A DNA stretch of 64,000 bases from Pseudomonas azerbaijanoccidentalis (GCF_019145495.1 NZ_JAHSTU010000006.1:248001-312000), one strand, 5' to 3'. Positions 8,573 through 18,177 are shown, numbered from the stretch's first letter. Made by a program: numbers and translations. Notes: generated by a model not told the origin, from the sequence alone.

Positions 8573-11512
8573 TCAGCTTAGCCCCAGCTCACGCCAGATC
8601 CGCATGACCTGCCGCCGTTCGTCTGCGAACTGGTCGCCCGGTATCACCCCGGGGTCCTTCTGCAAGGCCTGCCGGTGGGCGGCGGAGCGGTAAGCCTTAT
8701 AGGCTTCACGCAGCAGACTGGCATCTTCGACGGGCATCAACCCTTCGTGCTCCAGCTCTTCCAGAATGCGGATGTTATCGGTCCAGCGCAGCAATGGCGG
8801 GTGCGTTTGCGACCACGCCAGGGCCGCGTATTGCACCATAAATTCAATATCGACGATACCTCCGGCGTCCTGCTTGAGGTCGAAGGGCGCCGTGGCGTCG
8901 AAGGCATTTGCCCCAGTGCCGGCCGCCGTACTCTTGCTGCCGAGGTTTTCGCGCATCTTGGCGCGCATCTCGCTGACCTCCTGGCGCAGGGTCGGCAAGT
9001 CACGCGGCTTGCCCAGAATCGCGGCACGGACTTTTTCGAAAGCCTGGCCGACATCCTGGCTGCCCACCAACACCCGCGCCCGCACCAGCGCTTGGTGCTC
9101 CCATGTCCAGGCTTCATTTTCCTGATAGCGGGAAAACGCACCGAGCGAACTCACCAAAAGACCCGATGCACCGGACGGTCGCAGGCGCATGTCCACTTCG
9201 TACAGCTGACCCGAGTTGGTCTGGGCCGTGAGCAAATGGATGATGCGCTGCCCCAGCCGGGTGAAAAACTGCGCGCCATCGATCGACTTCGGCCCATCGG
9301 TTTCGGCCTGCGGATCACCATCGTGGATGAATACCAGGTCGAGGTCCGAACCATGCCCGAGTTCCAGCCCGCCGACTTTTCCATAACCGACAATGATGAA
9401 TCCGGGATCGCATAAAGTGCCGTCGGTGCGCAGCGGCGTACCGTATTTGGCCACCGTTTGCCGCCAGGCCAGGGCCAGCACTTGCTCAAGGATCGCTTCG
9501 GCGAGCCAGGTCAGGTAATCGCTGACTTTCATCAGTGGCAGGCTGCCGGCGATTTCTGAAGCGGCGACCCGCAAGCGGTGCGCCAGTTTGAAATGGCGCA
9601 GGGCTTCCATCTGCTGCTCAAGGTCATCCTCGGGAATCCGCGTCAGACGCTCACGCAGCTCGGCAGCCAGCTCCGGGGCCAAAGGCGGCTTGAACAGTCG
9701 TCCTTCATTAAGCAATTCATCGAGCAACAGCGGGAAGCGGGTGATTTGCTCAGCAATCCACGGGCTTGCGGCGCACAACGTCAACAAGCGACGCAGCGCG
9801 CCGGGGTTTTCGGTCAGCAATACCAGATACGCTGAACGCCGCGCCACGGCCTCGACCAATGGCAGCACACGCTCCAGCACCAGATCCGGGTTGGCGTGCT
9901 CCACCGCCTGGGCCAGCAAACGCGGGATAAAAGCATCGAGACGTTCGCGCCCCAGACGTTGCATGGCCCGCAACTGCGGGCTGCTGCGCAGGCTGGCCAA
10001 CGCCTTCAGTGCTTTGGGGGCATCAGCGAAACCGCCCTCTTCGAGTTGACGGCAGGCGGCTTCTTCATCCTGGGCTTCTTCCCACAGCGGCAGCCATTCA
10101 CCGCCAACCACCACTTCGCTTTCGGCACCCTGCTCCTCGTCAGGGTCGGCAATGACCTGACCGAAGTGCCACGCCACCCGCCCGCGCCAGTACATCAATT
10201 GTTCATGGAACGCCGGCCAATCGGCAAAACCCAACATAAAGGCAATGCGCGCCTGATCCTGAGCGCCGTCCGGCAGCATCTGGGTCTGGCGGTCGGCAAT
10301 CGCCTGGATCGCGTGCTCGGTGTAACGCAGGAATTCGTAGCCTTCGCGCAGTTCGCTGATCACCGCTGGCGGCAAGTAGCCTTGCCCTTCCAGCGTGCTC
10401 AGCACTTTTAATAGAGGACGCTGCTGCAAGCTCAAATCGCGGCCACCGTGGATCAACTGGAAGGCCTGGGCAATGAACTCGACTTCGCGAATACCACCGG
10501 AGCCGAGCTTAATGTTGTCGGCCATGCCTTTGCGCCGCACTTCCTGCTGGATCAGCTGTTTCATGGTGCGCAGCGCTTCGATGGCCGAGAAGTCCAGATA
10601 ACGCCGGTAAACGAACGGCCGCAGCATCTCTTGCAGTTGCGCGCCGGCGACTTGATCGCCCGCCACCACCCGCGACTTGATCATGGCGTAGCGTTCCCAG
10701 TCGCGGCCCTGATCCTGGTAATACTGCTCCAGCGCGTTGAAGCTCAACACCAGCGCACCGGACGAGCCGTAAGGACGCAAACGCATGTCGACGCGAAACA
10801 CAAAACCGTCGACGGTCATTGGGTCCAGCGCCTTGATCAGACGCTGCCCGAGGCGGATGAAAAACTCCTGGTTATCCAGCGGACGCTTCACGCCTACGGT
10901 TTCGCCGCCCTCGGGGTAAGCAAAAATCAAGTCGATGTCAGACGACAGGTTCAACTCCACCGCACCGAGCTTGCCCATCCCCAGCACCACCATCTGCTGC
11001 GGTTCGCCGCTGCGTCGACCGGTGGGCACACCAAACTGCTGACAATGGCGCGCGTACAACCATTGATAAGCCTGATCGATGCTGGCATCGGCCATGTCGG
11101 AGAGATCGCGACAGGTCTGGACCAGATCGGCCTGACGGGTCAGGTCGCGCCAGATGATTCGCACCTGATGGCGAGTACGCTGGCGGCGCAAGGCGCGGCC
11201 GAGCTGGTCATCGGTTTCGGCTGCACTCGCCGCAGCCGCAATCTGCGCGCACAACTCACCCGGGGCGTAGCCACGGTCCAGTTCGCCGGACTGCACCAGC
11301 GCCAGCAACATCAAAGGGTCACGCACACTCTGTTCAATGACAAAGTCGCTGGCAGCGGTCACTCGGGCAAATTGAGCCCAACGCTCAGGGGACCAGCTGG
11401 ACAATCCATGATCATCATCCAGCGCTGCGACTGCGGTACGGAACGACTGCTCGGCGCGGGAGACAAGCGGCAACAGAATGGCGGGCAGTTCGGCAAGCGA
11501 AGGGAGGCTCAT
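8573..11512 (-). CDS. glnE: Bifunctional glutamine synthetase adenylyltransferase / deadenylase
   Basis: The 979-residue protein has the two nucleotidyltransferase domains of GlnE. The adenylyl-removing half holds GMGKLGAVELNLSSDIDLIF near residue 176, and the adenylylating half holds GYGKVGGLELGHGSDLDLVF near residue 708. Each has the paired aspartates that bind metal. The enzyme adds AMP to, or removes it from, a tyrosine of glutamine synthetase in response to PII and glutamine. The ATG at 11510-11512 has AAGGA six bases upstream. It is divergent from aceE and separated from waaF by a REPIN. I do not see ilvE, which lies between these genes in P. aeruginosa. Confidence 0.95.
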   Translation of the reverse strand: MSLPSLAELPAILLPLVSRAEQSFRTAVAALDDDHGLSSWSPERWAQFARVTAASDFVIEQSVRDPLMLLALVQSGELDRGYAPGELCAQIAAAASAAETDDQLGRALRRQRTRHQVRIIWRDLTRQADLVQTCRDLSDMADASIDQAYQWLYARHCQQFGVPTGRRSGEPQQMVVLGMGKLGAVELNLSSDIDLIFAYPEGGETVGVKRPLDNQEFFIRLGQRLIKALDPMTVDGFVFRVDMRLRPYGSSGALVLSFNALEQYYQDQGRDWERYAMIKSRVVAGDQVAGAQLQEMLRPFVYRRYLDFSAIEALRTMKQLIQQEVRRKGMADNIKLGSGGIREVEFIAQAFQLIHGGRDLSLQQRPLLKVLSTLEGQGYLPPAVISELREGYEFLRYTEHAIQAIADRQTQMLPDGAQDQARIAFMLGFADWPAFHEQLMYWRGRVAWHFGQVIADPDEEQGAESEVVVGGEWLPLWEEAQDEEAACRQLEEGGFADAPKALKALASLRSSPQLRAMQRLGRERLDAFIPRLLAQAVEHANPDLVLERVLPLVEAVARRSAYLVLLTENPGALRRLLTLCAASPWIAEQITRFPLLLDELLNEGRLFKPPLAPELAAELRERLTRIPEDDLEQQMEALRHFKLAHRLRVAASEIAGSLPLMKVSDYLTWLAEAILEQVLALAWRQTVAKYGTPLRTDGTLCDPGFIIVGYGKVGGLELGHGSDLDLVFIHDGDPQAETDGPKSIDGAQFFTRLGQRIIHLLTAQTNSGQLYEVDMRLRPSGASGLLVSSLGAFSRYQENEAWTWEHQALVRARVLVGSQDVGQAFEKVRAAILGKPRDLPTLRQEVSEMRAKMRENLGSKSTAAGTGANAFDATAPFDLKQDAGGIVDIEFMVQYAALAWSQTHPPLLRWTDNIRILEELEHEGLMPVEDASLLREAYKAYRSAAHRQALQKDPGVIPGDQFADERRQVMRIWRELGLS

Positions 11513-11652
11513 GGTCTATCCTTGATCGGCGTGTATCGGGCTGCATGTAGTGAATTTTCATAATGCACTACCTGAAGGACTGTCGAACAAAAGTTAGAAA
11601 TAGCTGAAAATTCTTTATTATTGGCAGCCAGCATCAAGCTTTCACCTTTTCT

Positions 11653-11671
11653 GGTTGGTAAAAGACCAACC
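11653..11671. promoter_or_regulatory. Inverted repeat upstream of aceE (operator or hairpin candidate)
   Basis: GGTTGGT and ACCAACC are perfect 7-bp arms around AAAAG. The arms resemble the TTGGT/ACCAA half-sites of E. coli PdhR, but the spacer is five bases rather than three, so assignment is uncertain. Confidence 0.35.
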
Positions 11672-11718
11672 TTAACGATTATTCTCACAACAGAGTCGGG
11701 GGCCAAAAGCCGCTCATC

Positions 11719-11733
11719 TGTAGTTTTACTACT
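11719..11733. promoter_or_regulatory. GntR/FadR-type operator candidate, copy 1
   Basis: TGTAGT-TTT-ACTACT is palindromic except for its last base. It contains TAGTTTTACTA, which fits the TNGTNNNACNA consensus recognised by FadR-subfamily GntR regulators, the group that includes PdhR. It lies about 165 bp before aceE. Confidence 0.5.
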
Positions 11734-11770
11734 CGTATATACATTAGTAAGGCTGAAATGCCGGATGATT

Positions 11771-11785
11771 TGTAGTAAAACTACA
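11771..11785. promoter_or_regulatory. GntR/FadR-type operator candidate, copy 2
   Basis: TGTAGT-AAA-ACTACA is a palindrome with perfect 6-bp arms and again fits TNGTNNNACNA. Its centre is 52 bp from that of copy 1, close to five helical turns, so two dimers could bind on the same DNA face. Confidence 0.55.
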
Positions 11786-11895
11786 CACCGCCGGAACAAC
11801 CTGTCGGCAATCCAAGAATTCATAACGTCTGCCCACAAGGCCAGTCGCTAACTCAGGCAACCGATTCTGGTAGCCTTTCCGCCCTGGAGCAAGCC

Positions 11896-14541
11896 ATGCA
11901 AGACCTCGATCCCGTCGAAACCCAGGAATGGCTGGACGCCCTGGAATCGGTTCTCGACAAAGAAGGCGAAGACCGTGCTCACTATCTGATGACCCGTATG
12001 GGTGAACTCGCAACCCGCAGCGGTTCGCAGTTGCCTTACGCCATCACCACGCCTTACCGCAACACCATCCCCGTTACCCACGAAGCACGCATGCCTGGCG
12101 ACCTGTTCATGGAACGCCGCATTCGCTCGCTGGTACGCTGGAACGCGATGGCCATGGTAATGCGTACGAACCTGAAAGATTCTGACCTCGGCGGTCACAT
12201 CTCCAGCTTCGCTTCCAGTGCGACCCTGTATGACATCGGCTTCAACTATTTCTTCCAGGCCCCGACCGACGAACACGGCGGCGACCTGATCTACTTCCAG
12301 GGCCACACCTCGCCAGGCGTTTACGCCCGTGCATTCATGGAAGGCCGCATCACCGAAGACCAGATGAACAACTTCCGCCAGGAAGTCGACGGTCAGGGCC
12401 TGTCGTCCTACCCGCACCCTTGGCTGATGCCTGACTTCTGGCAGTTCCCGACCGTATCCATGGGTCTGGGCCCGATCCAGGCGATCTACCAGGCACGCTT
12501 CATGAAGTACCTGGAACACCGCGGCTTCATCCAGCCGGGCAAACAGAAAGTCTGGTGCTTCCTGGGCGACGGCGAGTGCGACGAGCCGGAATCCCTGGGT
12601 GCTATCTCCCTGGCCGGCCGCGAGAAGCTGGACAACCTGATCTTCGTCATCAACTGCAACCTGCAGCGCCTCGACGGCCCGGTTCGCGGCAACGGCAAGA
12701 TCATCCAGGAACTCGAAGGCGTGTTCCGCGGTGCTCAGTGGAACGTAACCAAAGTCATCTGGGGCCGTTTCTGGGACCCACTGCTGGCCAAGGACGTCGA
12801 CGGTATCCTGCAACGTCGCATGGACGAAGTCATCGACGGCGAGTACCAGAACTACAAAGCCAAAGACGGCGCCTTCGTGCGTGAACACTTCTTCAACACG
12901 CCAGAACTCAAGGCGATGGTTGCAGACCTGTCCGACGACGAGATCTGGAAACTCAACCGTGGCGGCCACGACCCGTACAAGGTCTACGCGGCGTACCACG
13001 AAGCGGTCAACCACAAAGAACAACCGACTGTCATCCTGGCCAAGACCATCAAAGGTTATGGCACCGGTGCCGGCGAAGCGAAGAACACTGCGCACAACAC
13101 CAAGAAAGTCGACGTCGACAGCCTGAAGTTGTTCCGCGACCGCTTCGACATCCCGGTCAAGGACGAAGAGCTGGAGAACCTGCCGTTCTTCAAGCCTGAG
13201 CCAAACAGCGCCGAAGCCCGTTACCTGGCCGAGCGCCGCAACGCGCTGGGTGGTTTCGTGCCACAGCGTCGCGCACAAAGCTTCAACATCCCGACGCCAC
13301 CACTGGATACGCTCAAAGCGATCCTCGACGGCTCGGGCGACCGTGAAATCTCCACCACCATGGCTTTCGTGCGGATCCTCGCGCAACTGGTCAAGGACAA
13401 GGAAATCGGCCCGCGCATCGTGCCGATCATCCCGGACGAAGCCCGTACCTTCGGTATGGAAGGCATGTTCCGTCAGCTGGGCATCTACTCCTCGGTCGGC
13501 CAGCTCTACGAGCCAGTCGATAAAGACCAGGTGATGTTCTACAAGGAAGACCAGAAGGGCCAGATCCTCGAAGAAGGCATCAACGAAGCGGGCGCCATGA
13601 GCTCCTTCATCGCTGCCGGTACTTCGTACTCCAGCCACAACCAGCCGATGCTGCCGTTCTACATCTTCTACTCGATGTTCGGCTTCCAGCGTATCGGCGA
13701 CCTGGCATGGGCCGCTGGCGACAGCCGCACCCGTGGCTTCCTGATCGGCGGCACCGCCGGCCGTACCACCCTGAACGGTGAAGGCTTGCAACACGAAGAC
13801 GGTCACAGCCACCTGCTGGCCTCGACCATCCCGAACTGCCGCACCTACGATCCAACCTACGGCTACGAGCTGGCGGTGATCATTCAGGACGGCATGAAGA
13901 AGATGACCGAAGAGCAACAGGACGTCTTCTACTACATCACCGTGATGAACGAGTCGTACCAGCAGCCAGCCATGCCGGCCGGTGCCGAAGAAGGCATCAA
14001 GAAAGGCATGTACCTGCTCGAAGAAGACACCCGCGAAGCGGCGCACCACGTTCAGCTGATGGGCTCCGGCACCATCCTGCGTGAAGTCCGCGAAGCGGCG
14101 AAGATCCTGCGTGAAGAGTTCAACGTCGGTGCCGACGTGTGGAGCGTTACCAGCTTCAACGAACTGCGTCGCGACGGCCTGGCCGTTGAGCGCACCAACC
14201 GTCTGCACCCGGGCCAGAAGCCTAAGCTGAGCTTTGTGGAAGAGTGCCTGAACGGCCGTAAAGGTCCGGTCATCGCATCGACCGACTACATGAAACTGTT
14301 CGCCGAGCAGATCCGTCAGTGGGTACCATCCAAGGAATTCAAAGTCCTGGGCACCGACGGTTTCGGCCGCAGCGACAGCCGCAAGAAACTGCGTCATTTC
14401 TTCGAAGTTGACCGTCATTTCGTGGTGTTGGCAGCCCTGGAAGCACTGGCTGACCGTGGTGACATCGAACCTAAGGTTGTGGCTGAAGCCATCGCCAAGT
14501 TCGGTATCAACCCGGAAAAACGCAACCCACTGGACTGCTGA
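11896..14541 (+). CDS. aceE: Pyruvate dehydrogenase E1 component
   Basis: The 881-residue homodimeric-type E1 decarboxylates pyruvate with thiamine diphosphate and passes the acetyl group to the E2 lipoyl domain. The ThDP-binding motif starts GDGECDEPESLGAIS and ends about 30 residues later at INCNLQ. The N-terminus (MQDLDPVETQEWLDALESVL) and the C-terminus (IAKFGINPEKRNPLDC) are those of gammaproteobacterial AceE. aceF follows after 11 bp, so the two form an operon. Two GntR-type operator candidates lie upstream, consistent with pyruvate-responsive control. Confidence 0.97.
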   Translation: MQDLDPVETQEWLDALESVLDKEGEDRAHYLMTRMGELATRSGSQLPYAITTPYRNTIPVTHEARMPGDLFMERRIRSLVRWNAMAMVMRTNLKDSDLGGHISSFASSATLYDIGFNYFFQAPTDEHGGDLIYFQGHTSPGVYARAFMEGRITEDQMNNFRQEVDGQGLSSYPHPWLMPDFWQFPTVSMGLGPIQAIYQARFMKYLEHRGFIQPGKQKVWCFLGDGECDEPESLGAISLAGREKLDNLIFVINCNLQRLDGPVRGNGKIIQELEGVFRGAQWNVTKVIWGRFWDPLLAKDVDGILQRRMDEVIDGEYQNYKAKDGAFVREHFFNTPELKAMVADLSDDEIWKLNRGGHDPYKVYAAYHEAVNHKEQPTVILAKTIKGYGTGAGEAKNTAHNTKKVDVDSLKLFRDRFDIPVKDEELENLPFFKPEPNSAEARYLAERRNALGGFVPQRRAQSFNIPTPPLDTLKAILDGSGDREISTTMAFVRILAQLVKDKEIGPRIVPIIPDEARTFGMEGMFRQLGIYSSVGQLYEPVDKDQVMFYKEDQKGQILEEGINEAGAMSSFIAAGTSYSSHNQPMLPFYIFYSMFGFQRIGDLAWAAGDSRTRGFLIGGTAGRTTLNGEGLQHEDGHSHLLASTIPNCRTYDPTYGYELAVIIQDGMKKMTEEQQDVFYYITVMNESYQQPAMPAGAEEGIKKGMYLLEEDTREAAHHVQLMGSGTILREVREAAKILREEFNVGADVWSVTSFNELRRDGLAVERTNRLHPGQKPKLSFVEECLNGRKGPVIASTDYMKLFAEQIRQWVPSKEFKVLGTDGFGRSDSRKKLRHFFEVDRHFVVLAALEALADRGDIEPKVVAEAIAKFGINPEKRNPLDC

Positions 14542-14552
14542 GGAGAGATTCT

Positions 14553-16511
14553 GTGAGCGAACTCATTCGCGTACCTGACATCGGCAGCGGTGAAGGTGAA
14601 GTAATTGAACTGTTTGTGAAGGTCGGCGACCGTATCGAAGCCGACCAGAGCATCCTGACACTTGAGTCGGACAAGGCGAGCATGGAAGTGCCTGCGCCGA
14701 AGGCCGGTATTATCAAGAGCCTGAAAGTGAAGCTGGGCGACCGTCTGAAAGAAGGCGACGAATTGCTGGAGCTGGAAGTCGAAGGTGCCACTGATGTGGC
14801 CCCTGCGGCTGCCGCTGCGCCGGCTGCCAAGGCTGAAGAGAAGAAAGCAGCTGCCGCACCTGCCGCTGCTGCACCAGCCGCTGCTCCTGCTGCCGCTTCG
14901 GTCCAGCAAGTGCACGTGCCGGACATCGGTTCGTCGGGCAAGGCCCAGATCATCGAGATCCAGGTCAAGGTCGGCGACACCGTCGAGGCTGATCAATCGC
15001 TGATCACCCTGGAATCCGACAAGGCCAGCATGGAAATCCCGTCGCCTGCCGCTGGCGTGGTCAAGGCCATCAGCGTCAAGCTCAACGACGAAGTCGGTAC
15101 CGGCGACCTGATTCTGGACCTGGAAGTGGCAGGTGCTGCGGCACCGGCTGCTGCCGCTCCGGCTCAGGCTGCTGCACCTGCCGCCGCTCCAGCGCCTGCC
15201 GCTGCCGCTCCGGCTGCACCGGTGGCCGACAGCGTCCAGGACATCCACGTTCCGGACATCGGTTCGTCGGGCAAGGCCAAGATCATCGAAGTACTGGTCA
15301 AGGCTGGCGACAACGTTGAAGCTGATCAATCGCTGATCACCCTGGAATCCGACAAGGCAAGCATGGAAATTCCATCGCCTGCCGCTGGCGTGGTGGAAAG
15401 CGTTTCCATCAAGCTCGACGACGAAGTCGGTACCGGCGACCTGATCCTCAAGCTGAAAGTCAAAGGCGCTGCTCCGGCTGCTGCTCCGGCACCTGCCGCG
15501 GCCGCACCGAGCGCTGCTGCTCCAGCCGCTGCTGCACCGGCCGCCGCTGCACCTGTAGCGGCCCCGGCTGCTGCTCCAGCCAAGCCTGGTGCAAAAGTTC
15601 ACGCCGGCCCTGCCGTACGTCAACTGGCCCGCGAGTTCGGCGTCGAGCTGAACGCCGTTGGCGCCAGCGGTCCGCACGGTCGCATCCTGAAAGAAGACGT
15701 GCAGGTTTACGTCAAAGCCATGATGCAGAAGGCCAAGGAAGCACCGGCCGCTGCCGCTGGCGCAACCGGTGGCGCGGGTATCCCGCCGATTCCGGTCGTG
15801 GACTTCAGCCGCTTCGGTGAGATCGAAGAAGTACCGATGACCCGCCTGATGCAGGTCGGCGCTGCCAACTTGCACCGCAGCTGGCTGAACGTGCCACACG
15901 TGACGCAATTCGACTCGGCGGATATCACCGAGCTGGAAGCGTTCCGTAACGCCCAGAAAGCCGTTGCAGAGAAGGCCGGCGTCAAGCTGACCATCCTGCC
16001 GCTGCTGCTCAAGTCCTGCGCGCACCTGCTCAAGGAACTGCCGGACTTCAACAGCTCGCTGGCGCCAAGCGGCAAAGCGATCATCCGCAAGAAATACGTG
16101 AACATCGGCTTCGCCGTCGACACCCCGGATGGCCTGCTGGTACCGGTCATCAAGAACGTCGACCAGAAGAGCCTGCTGCAACTGGCTGCCGAAGCGGCTT
16201 CCCTGGCTGAAAAAGCCCGGACCAAGAAGCTCTCGTCGGACGAGATGCAAGGCGCCTGCTTCACCATTTCCAGCCTCGGCCACATTGGCGGCACCGGCTT
16301 CACGCCGATCGTCAACGCGCCGGAAGTGGCGATCCTCGGTGTTTCCAAGGCAACCATCCAGCCAGTCTGGGACGGCAAAGCCTTCCAGCCGAAACTGATG
16401 CTGCCACTGTCGCTGTCCTACGATCACCGTGTGATCAACGGCGCCGCTGCTGCACGCTTCACCAAGCGTCTGAGCGATCTGCTGGCGGACATCCGCACCA
16501 TCCTGCTGTAA
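14553..16511 (+). CDS. aceF: Pyruvate dehydrogenase E2 (dihydrolipoyl acetyltransferase), three lipoyl domains
   Basis: The 652-residue E2 starts at a GTG. It has three lipoyl domains, each with an ESDKAS lipoylation site (K41, K157, K268), joined by long Ala/Pro linkers. A peripheral-subunit-binding domain follows at about 349-388 (HAGPAVRQLAREFGVELNAV). The C-terminal acetyltransferase core has YDHRVINGAAAARF, with H625 as catalytic histidine and N629 where many E2s have aspartate. The three-domain plan and the asparagine match the Azotobacter vinelandii enzyme. P. aeruginosa AceF is shorter, with two lipoyl domains. It is the core of the pyruvate dehydrogenase complex; E3 is not in the window. 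Confidence 0.96.
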   Translation: MSELIRVPDIGSGEGEVIELFVKVGDRIEADQSILTLESDKASMEVPAPKAGIIKSLKVKLGDRLKEGDELLELEVEGATDVAPAAAAAPAAKAEEKKAAAAPAAAAPAAAPAAASVQQVHVPDIGSSGKAQIIEIQVKVGDTVEADQSLITLESDKASMEIPSPAAGVVKAISVKLNDEVGTGDLILDLEVAGAAAPAAAAPAQAAAPAAAPAPAAAAPAAPVADSVQDIHVPDIGSSGKAKIIEVLVKAGDNVEADQSLITLESDKASMEIPSPAAGVVESVSIKLDDEVGTGDLILKLKVKGAAPAAAPAPAAAAPSAAAPAAAAPAAAAPVAAPAAAPAKPGAKVHAGPAVRQLAREFGVELNAVGASGPHGRILKEDVQVYVKAMMQKAKEAPAAAAGATGGAGIPPIPVVDFSRFGEIEEVPMTRLMQVGAANLHRSWLNVPHVTQFDSADITELEAFRNAQKAVAEKAGVKLTILPLLLKSCAHLLKELPDFNSSLAPSGKAIIRKKYVNIGFAVDTPDGLLVPVIKNVDQKSLLQLAAEAASLAEKARTKKLSSDEMQGACFTISSLGHIGGTGFTPIVNAPEVAILGVSKATIQPVWDGKAFQPKLMLPLSLSYDHRVINGAAAARFTKRLSDLLADIRTILL

Positions 16512-16519
16512 CACCGGCC

Positions 16520-16541
16520 GGCCCTCCTTCACCGGAGGGCC
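16520..16541 (+). terminator. Stem-loop just after aceF
   Basis: GGCCCTCC-TTCACC-GGAGGGCC has a perfect 8-bp stem nine bases past the aceF stop. It lacks a T-run, so it is more likely an mRNA-stabilising hairpin than a terminator. Confidence 0.5.
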
Positions 16542-16583
16542 TGTCGCGTTCCACGTTTTCCGAGCGCCACGCTCGTACCTCAA

Positions 16584-16610
16584 CCCCGCCAATTTGGCGG
16601 GGCTTTTTTT
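16584..16610 (+). terminator. Rho-independent terminator of aceEF
   Basis: CCCCGCC-AATTT-GGCGGGG is followed directly by C and seven T residues, a canonical intrinsic terminator. Confidence 0.9.
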
Positions 16611-16765
16611 GCCTTCGATAAAGTAAATTCCTACATACGCGGCTTATATCGCCCACAACCTCGATCCACTTTAGCCCGGTATTTTTCCCGTCCAACACTC
16701 TAGGCTTAGTTCAATAGCCGCGAATAAATCAATTTACAGCGGCAACTTGAACAACTTCATTTCGA

Positions 16766-18172
16766 ATGGATTCGAACATGTTAAAACCCACTGTCGGCCC
16801 CATTGTCGGGCATACAACAACAGAGCATGCGCGCATTTTTTTGCGCGGCGCATGGCAAAACAATCAACGCGTATTTGCCGGTATTCGTTATCGCCGGGCG
16901 GGCGATGAATATTGGAACAAAGGCGTATTTACCGAGTTGACCGCGTCACGCGACATGTCAGACGTTATCGTTCTGCGTGAACTGATCGCCGACACCGAGT
17001 ACGAATACCAGGCCGGATGGTTGAGTCCGATGAATCCGGTGCACAACGCAGACACGGTCCAGGAACTAGCACTGCAATGGCCGCGAGATATTTATCGTCT
17101 GCGCACGCAATCCGCCAAGGCAACTGCCCCACGGGCTTACGTCGTGGGCTCCTGCCGCTATTTGCGCATGACTGCAGGCCGGCCATCGGCCCCGCATCTG
17201 GGCGACCGGATCTTCGCGTCCATCAACCATTTGGTACAACGTGCCACACCGCCGGTCAGTGCTTTACTGATGACGGGCGATCAAGTGTATGTCGACGATT
17301 TGAACTTCATTGCACCCGACCGGGAATACAAGGACATACTCGCCAAATATCGCACTGCGTTCTCTCAGCCTCATATTTCAAAGTTAATGTCCGCCGTGCC
17401 AACTTACATGATGCTCGATGATCATGAAATAGAAGACAACTGGCCTGCCAACAAGAACAACGCTGATGAGTTCTTATATAAAAACGCCATGAGCGCCTAT
17501 GAGCTCTATCAAGCCAGCCACAGCCCGGCCCACGAACTGGATAGACACGCGAAGATTAGTTATCCGTTAAAACGATATTGGTATCAGTTCACCCAGGGTG
17601 ATATCGAGTGGTTTGTCACCGACAGCCGCACACGACGCAATCTCTCGGCCACCGAGCGACGCATTCTCGACGTCGAACAGGAACATGCGCTGTGCCAGTG
17701 GCTGATCCACAGCCCCGCTAGGGTCAAGTTCGTCGTTACCAGCGTCATGTTCTACCCGGACCGCAAACGCCTGGGTGATGACGCCTGGAAAGCCTTTCCC
17801 GAACAACGTCTGCGACTGCTGGAGACGATTCGCACCCACGGCATCAAGAACGTCGTGTTCATTTCTGGCGACGTACACGGCTCCCTGACCAGTCGCCTGA
17901 CTCACAGCGAAAACCCGGACTTCGAAGTTCACACCATCGTCTCGTCGCCGCTGTGCAACAGCAAACTGCTGCCGTACGCCAAAGCATCAACGTTCATCCT
18001 CGACCAACCGCTGGCCCGAACCGCTGCTGGCGACTACCGGCATGAGCTGACCAGCACAGTCATCAGCCAGGATAATTTCGCGCATATGATCGTCAACGCC
18101 GACCAGATTGACGTGAATTACCACGATCGGGATGGCAAGTTGCTGGAGTCAACCAGCATCCAATTGCGTTGA
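16766..18172 (+). CDS. PhoD-like metallophosphatase without signal peptide
   Basis: The 468-residue protein carries the PhoD/MetallophosC motifs in order: GSCRY, MTGDQVYVDD, MMLDDHEIEDNW, VTDSRTRRN and FISGDVHGSL. These supply the metal ligands of alkaline phosphatase D enzymes. Classical PhoD is exported by Tat, but here there is no signal peptide, so a cytoplasmic role is likely and the substrate is open. The start is either the ATG at 16766 or the ATG at 16778, which has GGA seven bases upstream. The first third is less GC-rich than the neighbours. The gene stands between aceF and the dipA-like gene, neighbours in P. aeruginosa, so it looks like an insertion. A T-tailed REP hairpin follows. 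Confidence 0.75.
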   Translation: MDSNMLKPTVGPIVGHTTTEHARIFLRGAWQNNQRVFAGIRYRRAGDEYWNKGVFTELTASRDMSDVIVLRELIADTEYEYQAGWLSPMNPVHNADTVQELALQWPRDIYRLRTQSAKATAPRAYVVGSCRYLRMTAGRPSAPHLGDRIFASINHLVQRATPPVSALLMTGDQVYVDDLNFIAPDREYKDILAKYRTAFSQPHISKLMSAVPTYMMLDDHEIEDNWPANKNNADEFLYKNAMSAYELYQASHSPAHELDRHAKISYPLKRYWYQFTQGDIEWFVTDSRTRRNLSATERRILDVEQEHALCQWLIHSPARVKFVVTSVMFYPDRKRLGDDAWKAFPEQRLRLLETIRTHGIKNVVFISGDVHGSLTSRLTHSENPDFEVHTIVSSPLCNSKLLPYAKASTFILDQPLARTAAGDYRHELTSTVISQDNFAHMIVNADQIDVNYHDRDGKLLESTSIQLR

Positions 18173-18177
18173 AACCT

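Larger units (their letters stand above)
11513..11895. promoter_or_regulatory. Divergent glnE/aceE control region
   Basis: This 383-bp AT-rich gap separates glnE from aceE and must hold both promoters. It contains an inverted repeat GGTTGGT-AAAAG-ACCAACC (11653-11671) and two matching 15-bp palindromes (listed separately). A 109-codon minus ORF across it has no family features and was not accepted. Promoter boxes could not be assigned with confidence. Confidence 0.6.

Noticed and set aside
11509..11838. 109-codon minus frame upstream of glnE that overlaps its start by ATGA
   Set aside because: It lies over the divergent control region and palindromes, has no ribosome site or family features, and glnE has its own good ribosome site.
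11848..14418. 856-codon open frame antisense to aceE
   Set aside because: It mirrors the GC-rich codon pattern of aceE, has no recognisable domain, and the sense strand encodes a complete AceE.
14415..16592. 725-codon open frame antisense to aceF
   Set aside because: It is low-complexity (Ser/Gly/Arg runs from the Ala/Pro linkers) and is explained by codon bias of aceF.
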